DNA of 64,000 nt from Candidatus Obscuribacterales bacterium (GTDB lineage Bacteria > Cyanobacteriota > Vampirovibrionia > Obscuribacterales > Obscuribacteraceae). The notes beneath the pieces are model-generated. The model did no database searches. It had not been told where the DNA came from and saw nothing but the letters and a program-made list of their open reading frames with translations. The stretch lies in assembly GCA_031292355.1 (NCBI GenBank), contig JARLHI010000048.1, forward strand, positions 124,001-188,000, read 5' to 3'. The position numbers and the translations under genes are program-made. Position 1 is the first letter of the stretch, and each line of letters opens with the position of its first letter. Positions 52,095 to 61,728 of this stretch are shown piece after piece.

Positions 52095-53411
52095 ATGAAT
52101 CAATCCCGGTCTGAACAAGCAATCCAATTGAACGCTTCTTGGTCGCAAGATCCTCGTTGGCAGGGGATTAAGCGGGATTATTCAGCTCAAGACGTAGTGC
52201 GCTTGCGCCCCTCAATTAATGTCGACCACACACTGGCAAGATTGGGAGCCCAGAAGTTCTGGCAGCTGCTGCACAACGAACCGTACATTACAGCACTTGG
52301 TGCAATGAATGGCTCACAGGCTGTGCAAATGGTGCGTGGTGGATTGAAATCGATCTATCTAAGTGGCTGGCAGGTAGCAGCTGATGCCAATCTATCCAGA
52401 CAGACTTATCCAGATCAAAGTCTTTATCCATCTAACAGTGTTCCGGAGCTGGTGAAAAGATTGAACAACGCATTGATGCGTGCCGATCAAGTTGATGCCA
52501 GCGAAGCTCTCGAAGAGCGCGAATGGTATGTACCGATTATGGCTGATGCCGAAGCTGGCTTTGGCGGACCGGTCCATGCGTTCGAGCTAATGAAAAGCAT
52601 GATTGAAGCTGGCGCAAGCGGTGTGCATTTTGAAGACCAACTGGCTTCTGAAAAAAAATGCGGACACCTGGGCGGCAAAGTACTCGTGCCGACGGCGCAA
52701 TTCATCCGTACTTTGACAGCCGCGCGATTGGCTTCCGATGTCCTGGGCATTCCGACCATTATCGTCGCTCGCACGGACGCGCTCGGAGCAACCCTTTTGA
52801 CCTCAGACATCGATCCTGCCGACAGACCTTTCATCAAAGGTGAACGAACAGTTGAAGGTTATTTCCACGTCAAAGATGGAATAGAACCAGTCATTGCCCG
52901 CGGTCTCGCTTATGCGCCATATGCAGATGTAATTTGGTATGAGACCTCAAAGCCAGATATTGATGAAGCCAGAGAATTTGCTAAAGCAATCCATGCGGAA
53001 TTTCCAGGCAAGTTACTCGCCTACAACTGCTCACCGTCATTCAACTGGAAGCAACACCTCGACGACGAAGCGATTGGCACTTTCAATGAGACACTTGGCT
53101 CTCTTGGCTATAAATATCAATTCATCACACTTGCCGGTTGGCATGCCACCAACATGAGTGCTTTCAAGCTTGCTCACGAGTATGCCAGAGAAGGAATGTC
53201 TGCGTACGTAAGATTGCAAGAAGACGAGTTTGCCAACCAGAGCCTCGGCTATACGGCAGTTCGTCATCAGCGTGAAGTTGGTACCGGATATTTCGACCGC
53301 GTTCTCAACACGATTAGCGGTGGCGAAGCATCGACAGGAGCACTAAAAGGATCGACCGAGGAGGAACAATTTACCTCCCATGTCCATCAGGCGCCTGCGC
53401 TAGCAACCTAA
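52095..53411 (+). CDS. aceA: Isocitrate lyase
   Basis: 438 residues; cleaves isocitrate to glyoxylate and succinate, the first step of the glyoxylate shunt. The catalytic signature [14 protein letters not shown] is intact (Cys present). Other marks are [55 protein letters not shown] and [15 protein letters not shown] follows GAGG with eight bases between. No malate synthase lies nearby, so the second shunt enzyme must be elsewhere. Confidence 0.95.
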   Translation: MNQSRSEQAIQLNASWSQDPRWQGIKRDYSAQDVVRLRPSINVDHTLARLGAQKFWQLLHNEPYITALGAMNGSQAVQMVRGGLKSIYLSGWQVAADANLSRQTYPDQSLYPSNSVPELVKRLNNALMRADQVDASEALEEREWYVPIMADAEAGFGGPVHAFELMKSMIEAGASGVHFEDQLASEKKCGHLGGKVLVPTAQFIRTLTAARLASDVLGIPTIIVARTDALGATLLTSDIDPADRPFIKGERTVEGYFHVKDGIEPVIARGLAYAPYADVIWYETSKPDIDEAREFAKAIHAEFPGKLLAYNCSPSFNWKQHLDDEAIGTFNETLGSLGYKYQFITLAGWHATNMSAFKLAHEYAREGMSAYVRLQEDEFANQSLGYTAVRHQREVGTGYFDRVLNTISGGEASTGALKGSTEEEQFTSHVHQAPALAT

Positions 53412-53476
53412 TTATTGAATGATTGAGATCAGATCGCAGTCGCTCTAATTCGACTCGATTCGATCGCTTGAGCCTC

Positions 53477-53525
53477 GGAAAACCCGCCTTTGGCACCTCA
53501 CCGTGCCTCAAGAGGTGGGTTTTCC
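53477..53525. terminator. Long stem-loop terminator between convergent genes
   Basis: GGAAAACCC (53477-53485) pairs with GGGTTTTCC (53517-53525), with further pairing inside (GGCAC/GTGCC). It sits 66 bases after the isocitrate lyase stop and before the end of the convergent minus-strand gene, so it may serve both. Confidence 0.75.
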
Positions 53526-53547
53526 GTGTAAGGTCGGACTTTAGTTT

Positions 53548-55014
53548 CTACCTTTGCGAACTCTGGGGCGGGCTCTGGCGCACGCCGCGATAGATCCACG
53601 CCGTATTGTGCACTGGCACACTATTAGCGTCAAAACCGCCTGCGTAGATAGTGCCAGCTGGATCATCAGCAAAAGGCGAGCGCACCATCGTCCTCACCGA
53701 TACCATATTGGGTCTGTAATCTAAGGTGTGATCAGCTATTGGCTGAACTGAGTATTGCCCATCTCCTCTTCTGACAAGGTAATGAGCATCAGCATTGAAA
53801 CTATGGAAGCGCCCTTCAAGCATTGGAGTGGCTGTTTCCATGCCGATTAAAGTGAGCGGCTGTAACGCAAGCGGATCATCACAAGCCAGCATATCGTTAT
53901 AGCCGGCGATAATGTATCCCACTTTGGTGTTCCATTGCTCCCGCAATTTAGCACTGACATTGATTTCTGCCACGCTTTTAAAAGTGCTCGGATTGATGCG
54001 GAATATGATGCAAGGATTGTGTTCAAGAGTGACTAGAAGCTGTTGATATTTCTGCCCCGGAATATTCACCGCCGACAGCCCGCGGAATCCGCTACTGCCC
54101 TCTTCAAAGGGCTTTTGTGGCACGTGTGAATAAACAAGATTCCAGATTGGGTGTGGACCATCCTGCCTTTCAAAAATCATGTTATAGACGGAGGCATAGA
54201 GCTTGCCGTTGCACTCGGCGAAACCTGTGATTCGCCCTGATGCTCTGGTAGTTCTAGACAAATCGGGAGTATTTTTCCCCCAAGCTTCCTGAGTTTTATC
54301 CCAGTGAATTTTTTCATCAGAAGAATCGAATGTGCCGCTATAGATGCGAGTAGAGTCCGGCACATTGTTAACACGAGTTCCAGCAAATACATGCTCGATG
54401 TTTGTGACCTTGTCCCGATAAACAAAAAAGCTGCGAATTTCAGCATGGTGACTTTCGTTTGCTGGTGATAAATCGGTAGTGGTCCAGGCGCCAGATGTTC
54501 CTAGTTTCGAAAAAACCTGCAACTGACCGGCCCTGTCCCATGCTCCCGCTAAAAGCATGTGAATTGGTTGCGCTAAAGCACGTCCCTTGAAGTCCGATTT
54601 GAAAGTCGCACCATAGAGCATAGCAATGGCGAAATACCTTCTTTTGCCAGCTGCGGCACCAGTCGTGATTCGTTGATCCAGATTTAGGTCAACTTTCCAA
54701 TTCCCCTTGGGTGAGTCGAGAACCAGAACTTGTCCGCCGGGTAGGCGCGGATTATTTTCTTGAGAATCGCTCCAGTAACCAATTCCAGCATAAAGCCTGC
54801 CGTCCATGCCTACAAGCGAGCGAGCTTCGGTACCGCCGATGATACCGATACTTGAGTCACGCTCGTCAACAGGTAGCGATTTTTTCCATTGCATGGCGAA
54901 GTCAGCACTTGAATTCACAGAATCGGTCGTCTCAGCTCCAAATGCGGGCGGCACCAGCAGAGTGCATAATAAGAGCATCCATTCTAGCTTGTTGATTATT
55001 TTGCTTGATTTCAT
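53548..55014 (-). CDS. Secreted protein, probable beta-propeller
   Basis: 488 residues with a signal peptide (LEWMLLLCTLLVPPAFGAE). The mature part has repeating beta-strand patterns with small-residue turns: GRLYAGIGYWSDS, QPIHMLLAGAWD, IEHVFAGTRVNN, NGKLYASVYNMIF, YIIAGYNDMLACD, GTIYAGGFDAN. These evenly spaced (L/I)YAG-type strands suggest a propeller. No catalytic motif or named family recognised. Confidence 0.7.
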   Translation of the reverse strand: MKSSKIINKLEWMLLLCTLLVPPAFGAETTDSVNSSADFAMQWKKSLPVDERDSSIGIIGGTEARSLVGMDGRLYAGIGYWSDSQENNPRLPGGQVLVLDSPKGNWKVDLNLDQRITTGAAAGKRRYFAIAMLYGATFKSDFKGRALAQPIHMLLAGAWDRAGQLQVFSKLGTSGAWTTTDLSPANESHHAEIRSFFVYRDKVTNIEHVFAGTRVNNVPDSTRIYSGTFDSSDEKIHWDKTQEAWGKNTPDLSRTTRASGRITGFAECNGKLYASVYNMIFERQDGPHPIWNLVYSHVPQKPFEEGSSGFRGLSAVNIPGQKYQQLLVTLEHNPCIIFRINPSTFKSVAEINVSAKLREQWNTKVGYIIAGYNDMLACDDPLALQPLTLIGMETATPMLEGRFHSFNADAHYLVRRGDGQYSVQPIADHTLDYRPNMVSVRTMVRSPFADDPAGTIYAGGFDANSVPVHNTAWIYRGVRQSPPQSSQR

Positions 55015-55097
55015 TGACTTCTCTTAAACTGACTACATACTTATGAGAGCATTTGCAACAATGGCGTCACTACCACAGTACTAACACTATTGAACTT

Positions 55098-56429
55098 ATG
55101 ATTTTCAGCAAACGTACATATTTCGTTTTGATCTTAGCGGCACTATTGCTAGCTGTTTCCGCCTGGGTCAGTGTGCTGAAAACTATAGCGATAGTAATCG
55201 ATGTCCTTTTTGCAATTCTACTCTTTGTCGACTTTCAGATTACAACAAGACCTACGCTTATTAACGGAACTAGAGAAATAGCCGATAGATTATCAATCGG
55301 GCGAGACAATAATGTCAAAATAAGCGTCACCAGTCTCGGCACGGCACCTCTCGACTGTCTTGCTAGAGATGAATTTCCAGAGAATATGGGTTCAGATGTG
55401 CGCGAATTTGTGTTTCGCATACAACCGGGACAAGTCTCACATCTCGATTACAACGTTTTGCCAAATCGACGTGGTGCCTATAATTTTGGTGACATAAACG
55501 TTCGTTATCGAAGCGCCTTTGGTTTGTTCTATCATCAGGTCAAGATTCCAGCGGCTAGGGCCGTTAAAGTCTTCAGCGATATGAAAGCCCTCCATGACCT
55601 TTCAATCAAACTAAGTCGCTCGTCTGAGCTGGGAGAACTGCAACAGCGACGGCGAGGGCAGGGTACGGATTTTTCCAGCTTGAAGGAATACACGGTAGGC
55701 GACGACGCTAAGAGTATCGATTGGAAAGCAACCGCTCGTAGAGACCGACCAGTGGTGCGCACTTACGAAGCCGAGCAAGAACAGCGCATGCTCATTCTAA
55801 TTGATGCAGGTCGGACGATGACTTCCGATTTAGAGGGGCTGACTCGCTTTGACCATGCTCTCAACGCGGCATTGTGTCTTGCATTGACTGGTCTCAGTCA
55901 TAACGATCAAGTCGGCTTCGGCATATTCGCCGACCGTCCTCTTGCCTATTTGCCACCACGACGCGGCAAAGGATATTTAAAAAACATCTTGGAAGTATCT
56001 TTTGACGTTGAACCGAAAATGGTTGAACCCGATTACATCGGCATGTTGTCACATTTTGCGACCATGCAGAAGAGTCGGTGCCTTTTTGTCTTATTGACGG
56101 ATCTCACGGACCCAACCGGCTCGCAGGCACTACTTAGTGGTTTGGCTAGCCTGGCTCCGCGCCATCTGCCATTTTGCGTCACTTTAGAGGACAGACAAAT
56201 AAACGCTGTTGCACTCACAAGTGGTAGCAAAATTGCCTCTGCAAATATGGACGACAATCTCGAAGCAATTTACAAACGAGCGATAGCCACTGATTTGCTT
56301 GCACAAAGGGAGCTTGCACTCTCGGTATTGCAGCGTCGCGGTTGCCTCATCCTCGATTGCCCGCCTCAAGAACTATCCGACAAACTAGTCGACGCCTATC
56401 TCGATATAAAAACGAGAGCGAAGCTGTAG
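55098..56429 (+). CDS. DUF58 family protein
   Basis: 443 residues. Two N-terminal helices (YFVLILAALLLAVSAWVSV and IAIVIDVLFAILLFVDF) precede the DUF58 core: RRRGQGTDFSSLKEYTVGDD, AKSIDWKATARRDRPVVRTY, EQRMLILIDAGRTM (a VWA-like MIDAS-type strand). DUF58 proteins are partners of MoxR ATPases; the MoxR gene is 5.6 kb upstream. ATG 55098 is chosen; the frame opens earlier at TTG 55053. Confidence 0.85.
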   Translation: MIFSKRTYFVLILAALLLAVSAWVSVLKTIAIVIDVLFAILLFVDFQITTRPTLINGTREIADRLSIGRDNNVKISVTSLGTAPLDCLARDEFPENMGSDVREFVFRIQPGQVSHLDYNVLPNRRGAYNFGDINVRYRSAFGLFYHQVKIPAARAVKVFSDMKALHDLSIKLSRSSELGELQQRRRGQGTDFSSLKEYTVGDDAKSIDWKATARRDRPVVRTYEAEQEQRMLILIDAGRTMTSDLEGLTRFDHALNAALCLALTGLSHNDQVGFGIFADRPLAYLPPRRGKGYLKNILEVSFDVEPKMVEPDYIGMLSHFATMQKSRCLFVLLTDLTDPTGSQALLSGLASLAPRHLPFCVTLEDRQINAVALTSGSKIASANMDDNLEAIYKRAIATDLLAQRELALSVLQRRGCLILDCPPQELSDKLVDAYLDIKTRAKL

Positions 56430-56430
56430 C

Positions 56431-57882
56431 TTAAGCCAGTCCATTGTCGCAAGCAAATTTGACGAGCGCCGTCCTGCTCTTTAGCTTTAGTTTTTTACGA
56501 ATTCGCGACGCATGCAATTCGACAGTCGACTCTGTCAAAAACAGACGTTGCGCGATCTCACGATTAGCCAGTCCAGAGGCAATGAGCTTGAGCACTTCCA
56601 ATTCACGCAAGGATAACGGTGGCGCGGTGCTAGCTAATTTCTTTTCATCGCATCCGTCAGTTTTAGCATTGCGACTGGCAAGCTCGAGAGTGCTTGTCAG
56701 CTGCTGTGTCAAATTACCAAGCAAATTCATGTTGAACAGCTGTTCTTTCAATTGCACAATTGTGTGGCAGTGTCCCAGAGCAACAGCAGTTTGAGAAGCT
56801 ACCAACTCGAGCATGTCCAGCTCATGTGGTGACCATTTCCTTACGGGGCCGCACTCTAAGATGATGATTACGCCATAAAAATTTCCATGACTTAAAAGCG
56901 GCGCTCCAACCATACCGCGCACGCCGTGCTCACTGAAATATTCAGCATCTTCGGCGCTAAATTTTCCAGACAACGAAGTGACGTCAGCAATGGCAGTTAC
57001 TTTATGCCTGAACAAAGATAGAGCGGCGGTTGGAAATTGCTCGGTACGGCCAAGTCCTAATGGTGATATATTGGAATCGACATATTCATGAGTCACTACT
57101 GGTGGTGCGCCAGGGTCCTCTTTTACAATCAAGCACCTGCTTGCGCCCAGTGCCCGACCAAAACTATCTGCAGCCGTTTGCAACAAGACGTCCCTGTCAA
57201 GATTGGCATGCAGCTTGCACACAATCTGGCGCGCCCAACGCTCCCAGCTAATTTGCTTAGACAATTTATTGACAGTGTCTTCTGCGTGCTGCACCCGCGC
57301 TTCTGCCACACCGAGCGTGCGATCGGCGGCAACCGCTATCACTTGAGTGGAGAGCATGCCCAACTCCACTACATCATCTGCAAAAGACTGGGCCTCTTCG
57401 CAATAGTGCATTGAAAGACAACCGATTACTTGACCTCGTGCAGTCAAGGGAAAAAGGATAAAGGATTTGCTCTGACTGTCGGCGACAAATTTCAAAAAGG
57501 CAGATTCGCTGGCGCATGAATAGCGCTCGAGCTGATTTTCTACATGTGGTTCTAGCATCGACATAGAAACACCATGTCGAACGACCCGCCCTGCCTTAAG
57601 AGCAGAGAAAAAGCGCGTATCGTCGCTCATCCGATAATGCTTTTGCCCGATACGCTGCCTGTCACAGCTTACATACTCAGCCACGACGTCTAGAGCTACA
57701 TCTTTAGCTGCAATCTCCCCCTCTTTGACCAGCATGATTATGCAGCGGTCAAGCTTCAGCTGTGAGCCGATTTTCGCCACTGTCGCCTCAAGCATCGGCT
57801 GACACTCATTTTTCTCTTTGACTATGTCTCCGAGATCTCGAATTAGCGTGACAGCAGCATCTTTGAGCTTGAAATCTTTCAT
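56431..57882 (-). CDS. GAF-GAF-LuxR transcriptional regulator
   Basis: 483 residues. First GAF about 25-185 (LKLDRCIIMLVKEGE, RGQVIGCLSMHYCE), a short coiled linker, second GAF about 220-385 (LGASRCLIVKEDPGA, VRGMVGAPLLSHGNFYGVII). A C-terminal LuxR helix-turn-helix follows (LSLRELEVLKLIASGLANRE, then RLFLTESTVELHASRIRKKL). GAF domains bind small ligands; the ligand is unknown. Its stop is 1 bp from the convergent DUF58 stop. Confidence 0.88.
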   Translation of the reverse strand: MKDFKLKDAAVTLIRDLGDIVKEKNECQPMLEATVAKIGSQLKLDRCIIMLVKEGEIAAKDVALDVVAEYVSCDRQRIGQKHYRMSDDTRFFSALKAGRVVRHGVSMSMLEPHVENQLERYSCASESAFLKFVADSQSKSFILFPLTARGQVIGCLSMHYCEEAQSFADDVVELGMLSTQVIAVAADRTLGVAEARVQHAEDTVNKLSKQISWERWARQIVCKLHANLDRDVLLQTAADSFGRALGASRCLIVKEDPGAPPVVTHEYVDSNISPLGLGRTEQFPTAALSLFRHKVTAIADVTSLSGKFSAEDAEYFSEHGVRGMVGAPLLSHGNFYGVIIILECGPVRKWSPHELDMLELVASQTAVALGHCHTIVQLKEQLFNMNLLGNLTQQLTSTLELASRNAKTDGCDEKKLASTAPPLSLRELEVLKLIASGLANREIAQRLFLTESTVELHASRIRKKLKLKSRTALVKFACDNGLA

Positions 57883-58319
57883 ACAATCTATCTTCTAGAG
57901 TCCTTTCTATTTTCCTAGTAGCCCAGAACTAGAAAACTCAACATCCATGAAAAACCACTACAAACAAACATAGTCGATTAGTTGTTTCCCGTGAAGGCTA
58001 AGCGGAATGCCGCACCCGCTGGGAAAGATCCTTTAGGGGTTTCCAGAGTGCCAGCTAACAAAAAAGTACAAACCTCCGCAAACCAATTGCCTGGGGAAAT
58101 TCGACTCAAGCATATATACGTTGAGGTTGAGATTATTTAGGAGGCTTTTGAACTGTCAACCCCAAATAATCAAATAAATTAGAGGAATTAATCTAAATAG
58201 CCGTCTTCGCAACACATGACTTCCAGCCACTTTCGCCACAGAACGGCTCTTTACAGCCTTTGCTATTGACTACCTCTTGAGGTAGAATTAATGTATCCCG
58301 AAGCCCTGGACTAATAGCC
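57883..58319. other. Intergenic gap with possible structured RNA
   Basis: No supported ORF. Between about 57990 and 58062 several short stems can form in series: GCGG/CCGC around AATG, GGAAA/TTTCC enclosing CCTTTAGG, and flanking GCTGG/CCAGC. It includes GCTAAGCGGAA at 57997, shared with 35123. A TTGACT box (58266-58271) precedes the metallopeptidase gene without a good -10. Confidence 0.35.
58271..58284. promoter_or_regulatory. Short palindrome before the metallopeptidase gene
   Basis: TACCTC (58271-58276) and GAGGTA (58279-58284) are exact inverted repeats with a 2-base centre, overlapping the TTGACT promoter-like box and 35 bases before the GTG start. It could be an operator. Confidence 0.4.
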
Positions 58320-58853
58320 GTGCGTAACCTTAAACGACAATTTGGAAAAAAACTGGTCGAAACAGCTCTCAAATCCCCGACCCTGATCGCGGACATCGAG
58401 CGTATACGCAATGAAGGAGTGCGCATACGACTGGTAGACGGGCCTTGCCGTGCCTATTACGATCGCAAAAAACGTACGATCTATATCGGTCGCTGGTGCC
58501 CGCGCAACTATAAGTTGATCAGCATCGCCCACGAATTCGTCCACGCCGTGATTAAGCCAACAATTGATCCAGTGCCAGGAACGACAGGACGTCAGGAATT
58601 CATCGACCGTTGCCTCGAAGAAGAAACCGAGGCTGTGGTGCACGAAATTATGATCGTCAAAGAATTGATGGAAGCCGGCGTGAAAGTTGATCCAAAAGAA
58701 TTGGAGTGGCTATTACGTTACAAAAAAGGCGGACGCAGAGCCATTCGCAGAGCCCTGGAAAAAACCATCACATCCACAACCGGTGAAAATTATCCAGAGT
58801 ATTACGGCAGCTGGTATGACGAAGTCATCCCTAATTCCAAGCGTCTTCCATAA
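58320..58853 (+). CDS. Small HExxH metallopeptidase-like protein
   Basis: 177 residues from GTG 58320. IAHEFVHAV near residue 74 is a zinc-binding HExxH, and CLEEETEAVVHE (about residues 99-110) supplies the third ligand, as in ImmA/IrrE-type gluzincins. The N-terminus is basic; the C-terminal part has a Lys/Arg-rich helix and YPEYYGSWYDE. No signal peptide, so probably cytosolic. Substrate unknown. Followed by a strong terminator. Confidence 0.75.
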   Translation: MRNLKRQFGKKLVETALKSPTLIADIERIRNEGVRIRLVDGPCRAYYDRKKRTIYIGRWCPRNYKLISIAHEFVHAVIKPTIDPVPGTTGRQEFIDRCLEEETEAVVHEIMIVKELMEAGVKVDPKELEWLLRYKKGGRRAIRRALEKTITSTTGENYPEYYGSWYDEVIPNSKRLP

Positions 58854-58871
58854 AACAGACGAAATCCATAT

Positions 58872-58905
58872 AAAAAGACCGGGTCTTAAAAGTCCCGGTC
58901 TTTTT
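58872..58905. terminator. Bidirectional intrinsic terminator
   Basis: A perfect 12-bp stem, AAAAAGACCGGG (58872-58883) with CCCGGTCTTTTT (58894-58905), and a 10-base loop. T-runs occur in both directions. It lies between the convergent metallopeptidase and PxpA-like genes. Confidence 0.9.
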
Positions 58906-58917
58906 GATCAGAGCGTT

Positions 58918-59820
58918 TTAGAGAGCTCCGTAAGCAATTTCATTCGGTTCGATTCGATCCCATGCGAAGGGCTCAGCTGTTAGTGAGCGCGGATTCGGAA
59001 TGAGGCTGCGAATTTGTTCAGCCACAAGCTTCGCTTGAGCCATATGCGGGTGCAGGTGAATTGTCTGGAAATCAATGCGAATACGGCTACCATCTACAGC
59101 CGTAACTTCGCCATGACGAACCAGACTAGCCGCTTGATTAACGATATCCTGAGCATTTTTCAGGACTGCGCGCGAATGGCTGTGTGGCAACAGATGACCA
59201 TTTACATCATAGACTCTGTCGACCCATGCTTCTCCAGCTACTCTAATGCCCGCTTTTTCGCCTGCAGCTAGAAGATTGGGGCAGGCTGGACCAACGAATA
59301 CGAGCCAGCGATCAAATTCGGCGATGGCTTTCGCCAATAGAGTGGCAGTGCGAATGTCATTCCAGATTTGGCGATACATAAAGCCATGCGGTCGAACCTG
59401 CGTAAATTCGAAACCGAATGTGCGAGCCATTCCTGCTAGAGCACCTAATTGAAAAAGCACCTGAGCGCGCAATTCACCGGGTGAAAGATGAATTTCACGG
59501 CGGCCAAAACCGGCCAGATCTGGATAGCCGATATGTGCACCTAGAGCCAGTCCGTAATATTTAACTTCTTCAAGAGCCGCTTCCATAACGACTGGATCGC
59601 CTGCATGGGCGCCACAGGCAATGTTGGCCGAAGTGACGAAAGGCAAAACATCTGACTCACCTTCGACCTTGTATGGGCCAAAACCCTCGCCAAGATTGGT
59701 ATTTAAGTCGACGCCATGAGTGATATGAATTCTTGCCGAATTTGAATGATTCGGAGCCGAGACCTGAGGCGCAGTCGCCTCACGAGGTCCTCGTGTACGT
59801 TGTTGTCTTTGACGACGCAT
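58918..59820 (-). CDS. LamB/YcsF family protein (PxpA-like)
   Basis: 300 residues. In 5-oxoprolinase, PxpA works with PxpB and PxpC to open 5-oxoproline with ATP. Signatures: GVDLNTNLGEGFGPY, SANIACGAHAGDPVVM, GAHIGYPDLAGFGRREIHLS, VRPHGFMYRQ and GEAWVDRVYDVNGHLLPHS. Two deviations from the usual family text are DLNTNLGE (often DLNCDLGE) and VRPHGFMY (often VKPHGALY). A 35-residue Arg/Pro-rich N-terminal extension is added. No PxpB or PxpC gene is nearby. Confidence 0.85.
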   Translation of the reverse strand: MRRQRQQRTRGPREATAPQVSAPNHSNSARIHITHGVDLNTNLGEGFGPYKVEGESDVLPFVTSANIACGAHAGDPVVMEAALEEVKYYGLALGAHIGYPDLAGFGRREIHLSPGELRAQVLFQLGALAGMARTFGFEFTQVRPHGFMYRQIWNDIRTATLLAKAIAEFDRWLVFVGPACPNLLAAGEKAGIRVAGEAWVDRVYDVNGHLLPHSHSRAVLKNAQDIVNQAASLVRHGEVTAVDGSRIRIDFQTIHLHPHMAQAKLVAEQIRSLIPNPRSLTAEPFAWDRIEPNEIAYGAL

Positions 59821-60030
59821 CTATTTACGTCCTTATCTTGCTGAAATAGTACTCGAACAAGGCATTTTAACAGGTTGCAAGCGACCATTTGTGCTCATTA
59901 AGGGGATTCGTACAAGCTTTCTCAATATAAGCGAAGTAAATTCGCAGATTTTGCTTATTTATCGGCTTTACCCTATGGTCTTTTGCCCGGTTCTACGTAC
60001 AATGAAGTATCTGTAATATTTGGAATGACG

Positions 60031-61728
60031 ATGAGCCAGAAAAAAGACAAAGCGCAAAGAAGCAAAACGCTAATTTCTTCAATGCTCGCGCTGAGCATTG
60101 CCTTATCGGGCATTTTCGCCGTGACTTCGCAAGAACATGCAACTGCGTTGACCAAAGACGGTCTGGCCCCATTGAAAGAAGACGCCCAGTTCTACCGAAG
60201 GCAAGCCATGGAATTTTTTGCCTCTGGCAAAGACAGCGATTGCTTTGAGTTTTATCAAAAAGCAATCGACCAGGCGGTCAAAGATCTCGGTCCAACGTCT
60301 TCGTATGTCAGCGATTTGTATTTTGAAATGGGCTGCGCAGCAAAACAAAGAGCGAAATTTCCGACCGCTGAACATTGCTTTCTTGAAGCCTTAAAACACA
60401 GACCAAATTCCATTCCCGCCCGTCTACAACTGGCTTCTGTATACACTTCGCAAGGAAAGCGCGATGAGGCTTTTGCTCAGATTAAAGCTGCGAAAGTAAA
60501 AAATCCACATTCGCCTCAGGCACAAGGAGCCCTCGTTGCCTATATCCAGGGCATGAATAGACCGGCCGAAGCAGCGCGCGAAGCCTCTTTAATCAAAAGT
60601 ATGCTGCCAGGCCATGGCAAAAGTGGAGCAGCGAACGCGGCTCCTGGAGTCAGTCACTTCAATGGCTTGACTGAACTCAAGGCGCCACCTGCTAAATCCG
60701 AAAGCAAAAACAAAGAGACTAAAGAAGTTAAAGAGACCGTTAAAGCACCTGAAGTCGATACAAAAGAGAAAGGTAAAGAAAGCGCAGAGCCGAAAACCAC
60801 TGAAATCAAAACTCCCGCAACAACGATTCCAGTTAACGAAAATCGAATGCCAGCGTCGCTTGGTTCAAGTTCTGTGCTTAAAGGTTTGATGCATGGAACA
60901 GTCAATCACCAGCCACAACCAGCAGCTGCTCCAATCGTGACACCAGTGGCGCCACCACCTGTTCCGGTTCCTACTCCTGCGCCACCCAAAGTTGATGATA
61001 AAGAACTGGAACTTGCTAAGGCCAAAGCGCAGCTAGAAATGATGCGCAAGAAGCTTGAGGCGGCCGAACATGATAAGGCGTCGAAGGACAAGCATGATGC
61101 CCACGAGCAATCTAAGCATAACGACAGTCACAAAAAGCACGATAGAGAAGAGAAAACCAAACATCCAGCCAAATCGCATGATGATGCTGGCACGGACGTT
61201 GCTGGTCGCGCCGCTGTTTTGCAGACCAAAGCCGTTTTAGAGAAACAAGAAAGTCCAAAGAAGAGATCAGGCGGATTTAACAAAGTTCAATCGAATGTGC
61301 CTTCCGACAAATCATCAAGTGATTCATCTCGCTCAGATGGTGGTGGCGAAAACGTGGTTCCATCATCTGACCTCAGACACGCGCCGCCGCCAGAGGGTGT
61401 AAAAGCATCTCAGTACGTCCCTGTGGCAGGTTCAGCGCCACCGAAAAAGTCGAATAAGAAGCCCAGCACGGTAATGGTACCACCGCCACCGCCAACTCCA
61501 GTCTACGGTTCTATGCCTATAATGCAAGCACCGCCAATGATGCAAGCACCATCTAGACCTAAACCAGTCAAGCCGAAACCATCCAAACCGAAGCCAGCCG
61601 AGGAAGATACTTCAGCAAGCTCCGCGTCTCCGTCGCCCAAAGGCTCTGAAGACGATACCAAATTCTTGCTCGACTGGGGCGGTGCCGGTGAAAAACACAA
61701 ACGGGCCAAAGCTAAAGATAAAGAGTAA
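60031..61728 (+). CDS. Exported TPR protein with charged low-complexity tail
   Basis: About 565 residues; ATG 60031 has GGA six bases upstream. A signal peptide (TLISSMLALSIALSGIFAVT, cleavage near SQEHA) is followed by TPR units (SDCFEFYQKAIDQAVKDLG, YFEMGCAAKQRAKFPTAEH, YTSQGKRDEAFAQIKAAKVK). From about residue 200 on it is Lys/Glu, then Pro and Ser/Lys-rich, with a coiled-coil stretch (LAKAKAQLEMMRKKLEAAEH). A periplasmic scaffold is likely. Its stop abuts the convergent Spy-like stop with no spacing. Confidence 0.82.
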   Translation: MSQKKDKAQRSKTLISSMLALSIALSGIFAVTSQEHATALTKDGLAPLKEDAQFYRRQAMEFFASGKDSDCFEFYQKAIDQAVKDLGPTSSYVSDLYFEMGCAAKQRAKFPTAEHCFLEALKHRPNSIPARLQLASVYTSQGKRDEAFAQIKAAKVKNPHSPQAQGALVAYIQGMNRPAEAAREASLIKSMLPGHGKSGAANAAPGVSHFNGLTELKAPPAKSESKNKETKEVKETVKAPEVDTKEKGKESAEPKTTEIKTPATTIPVNENRMPASLGSSSVLKGLMHGTVNHQPQPAAAPIVTPVAPPPVPVPTPAPPKVDDKELELAKAKAQLEMMRKKLEAAEHDKASKDKHDAHEQSKHNDSHKKHDREEKTKHPAKSHDDAGTDVAGRAAVLQTKAVLEKQESPKKRSGGFNKVQSNVPSDKSSSDSSRSDGGGENVVPSSDLRHAPPPEGVKASQYVPVAGSAPPKKSNKKPSTVMVPPPPPTPVYGSMPIMQAPPMMQAPSRPKPVKPKPSKPKPAEEDTSASSASPSPKGSEDDTKFLLDWGGAGEKHKRAKAKDKE

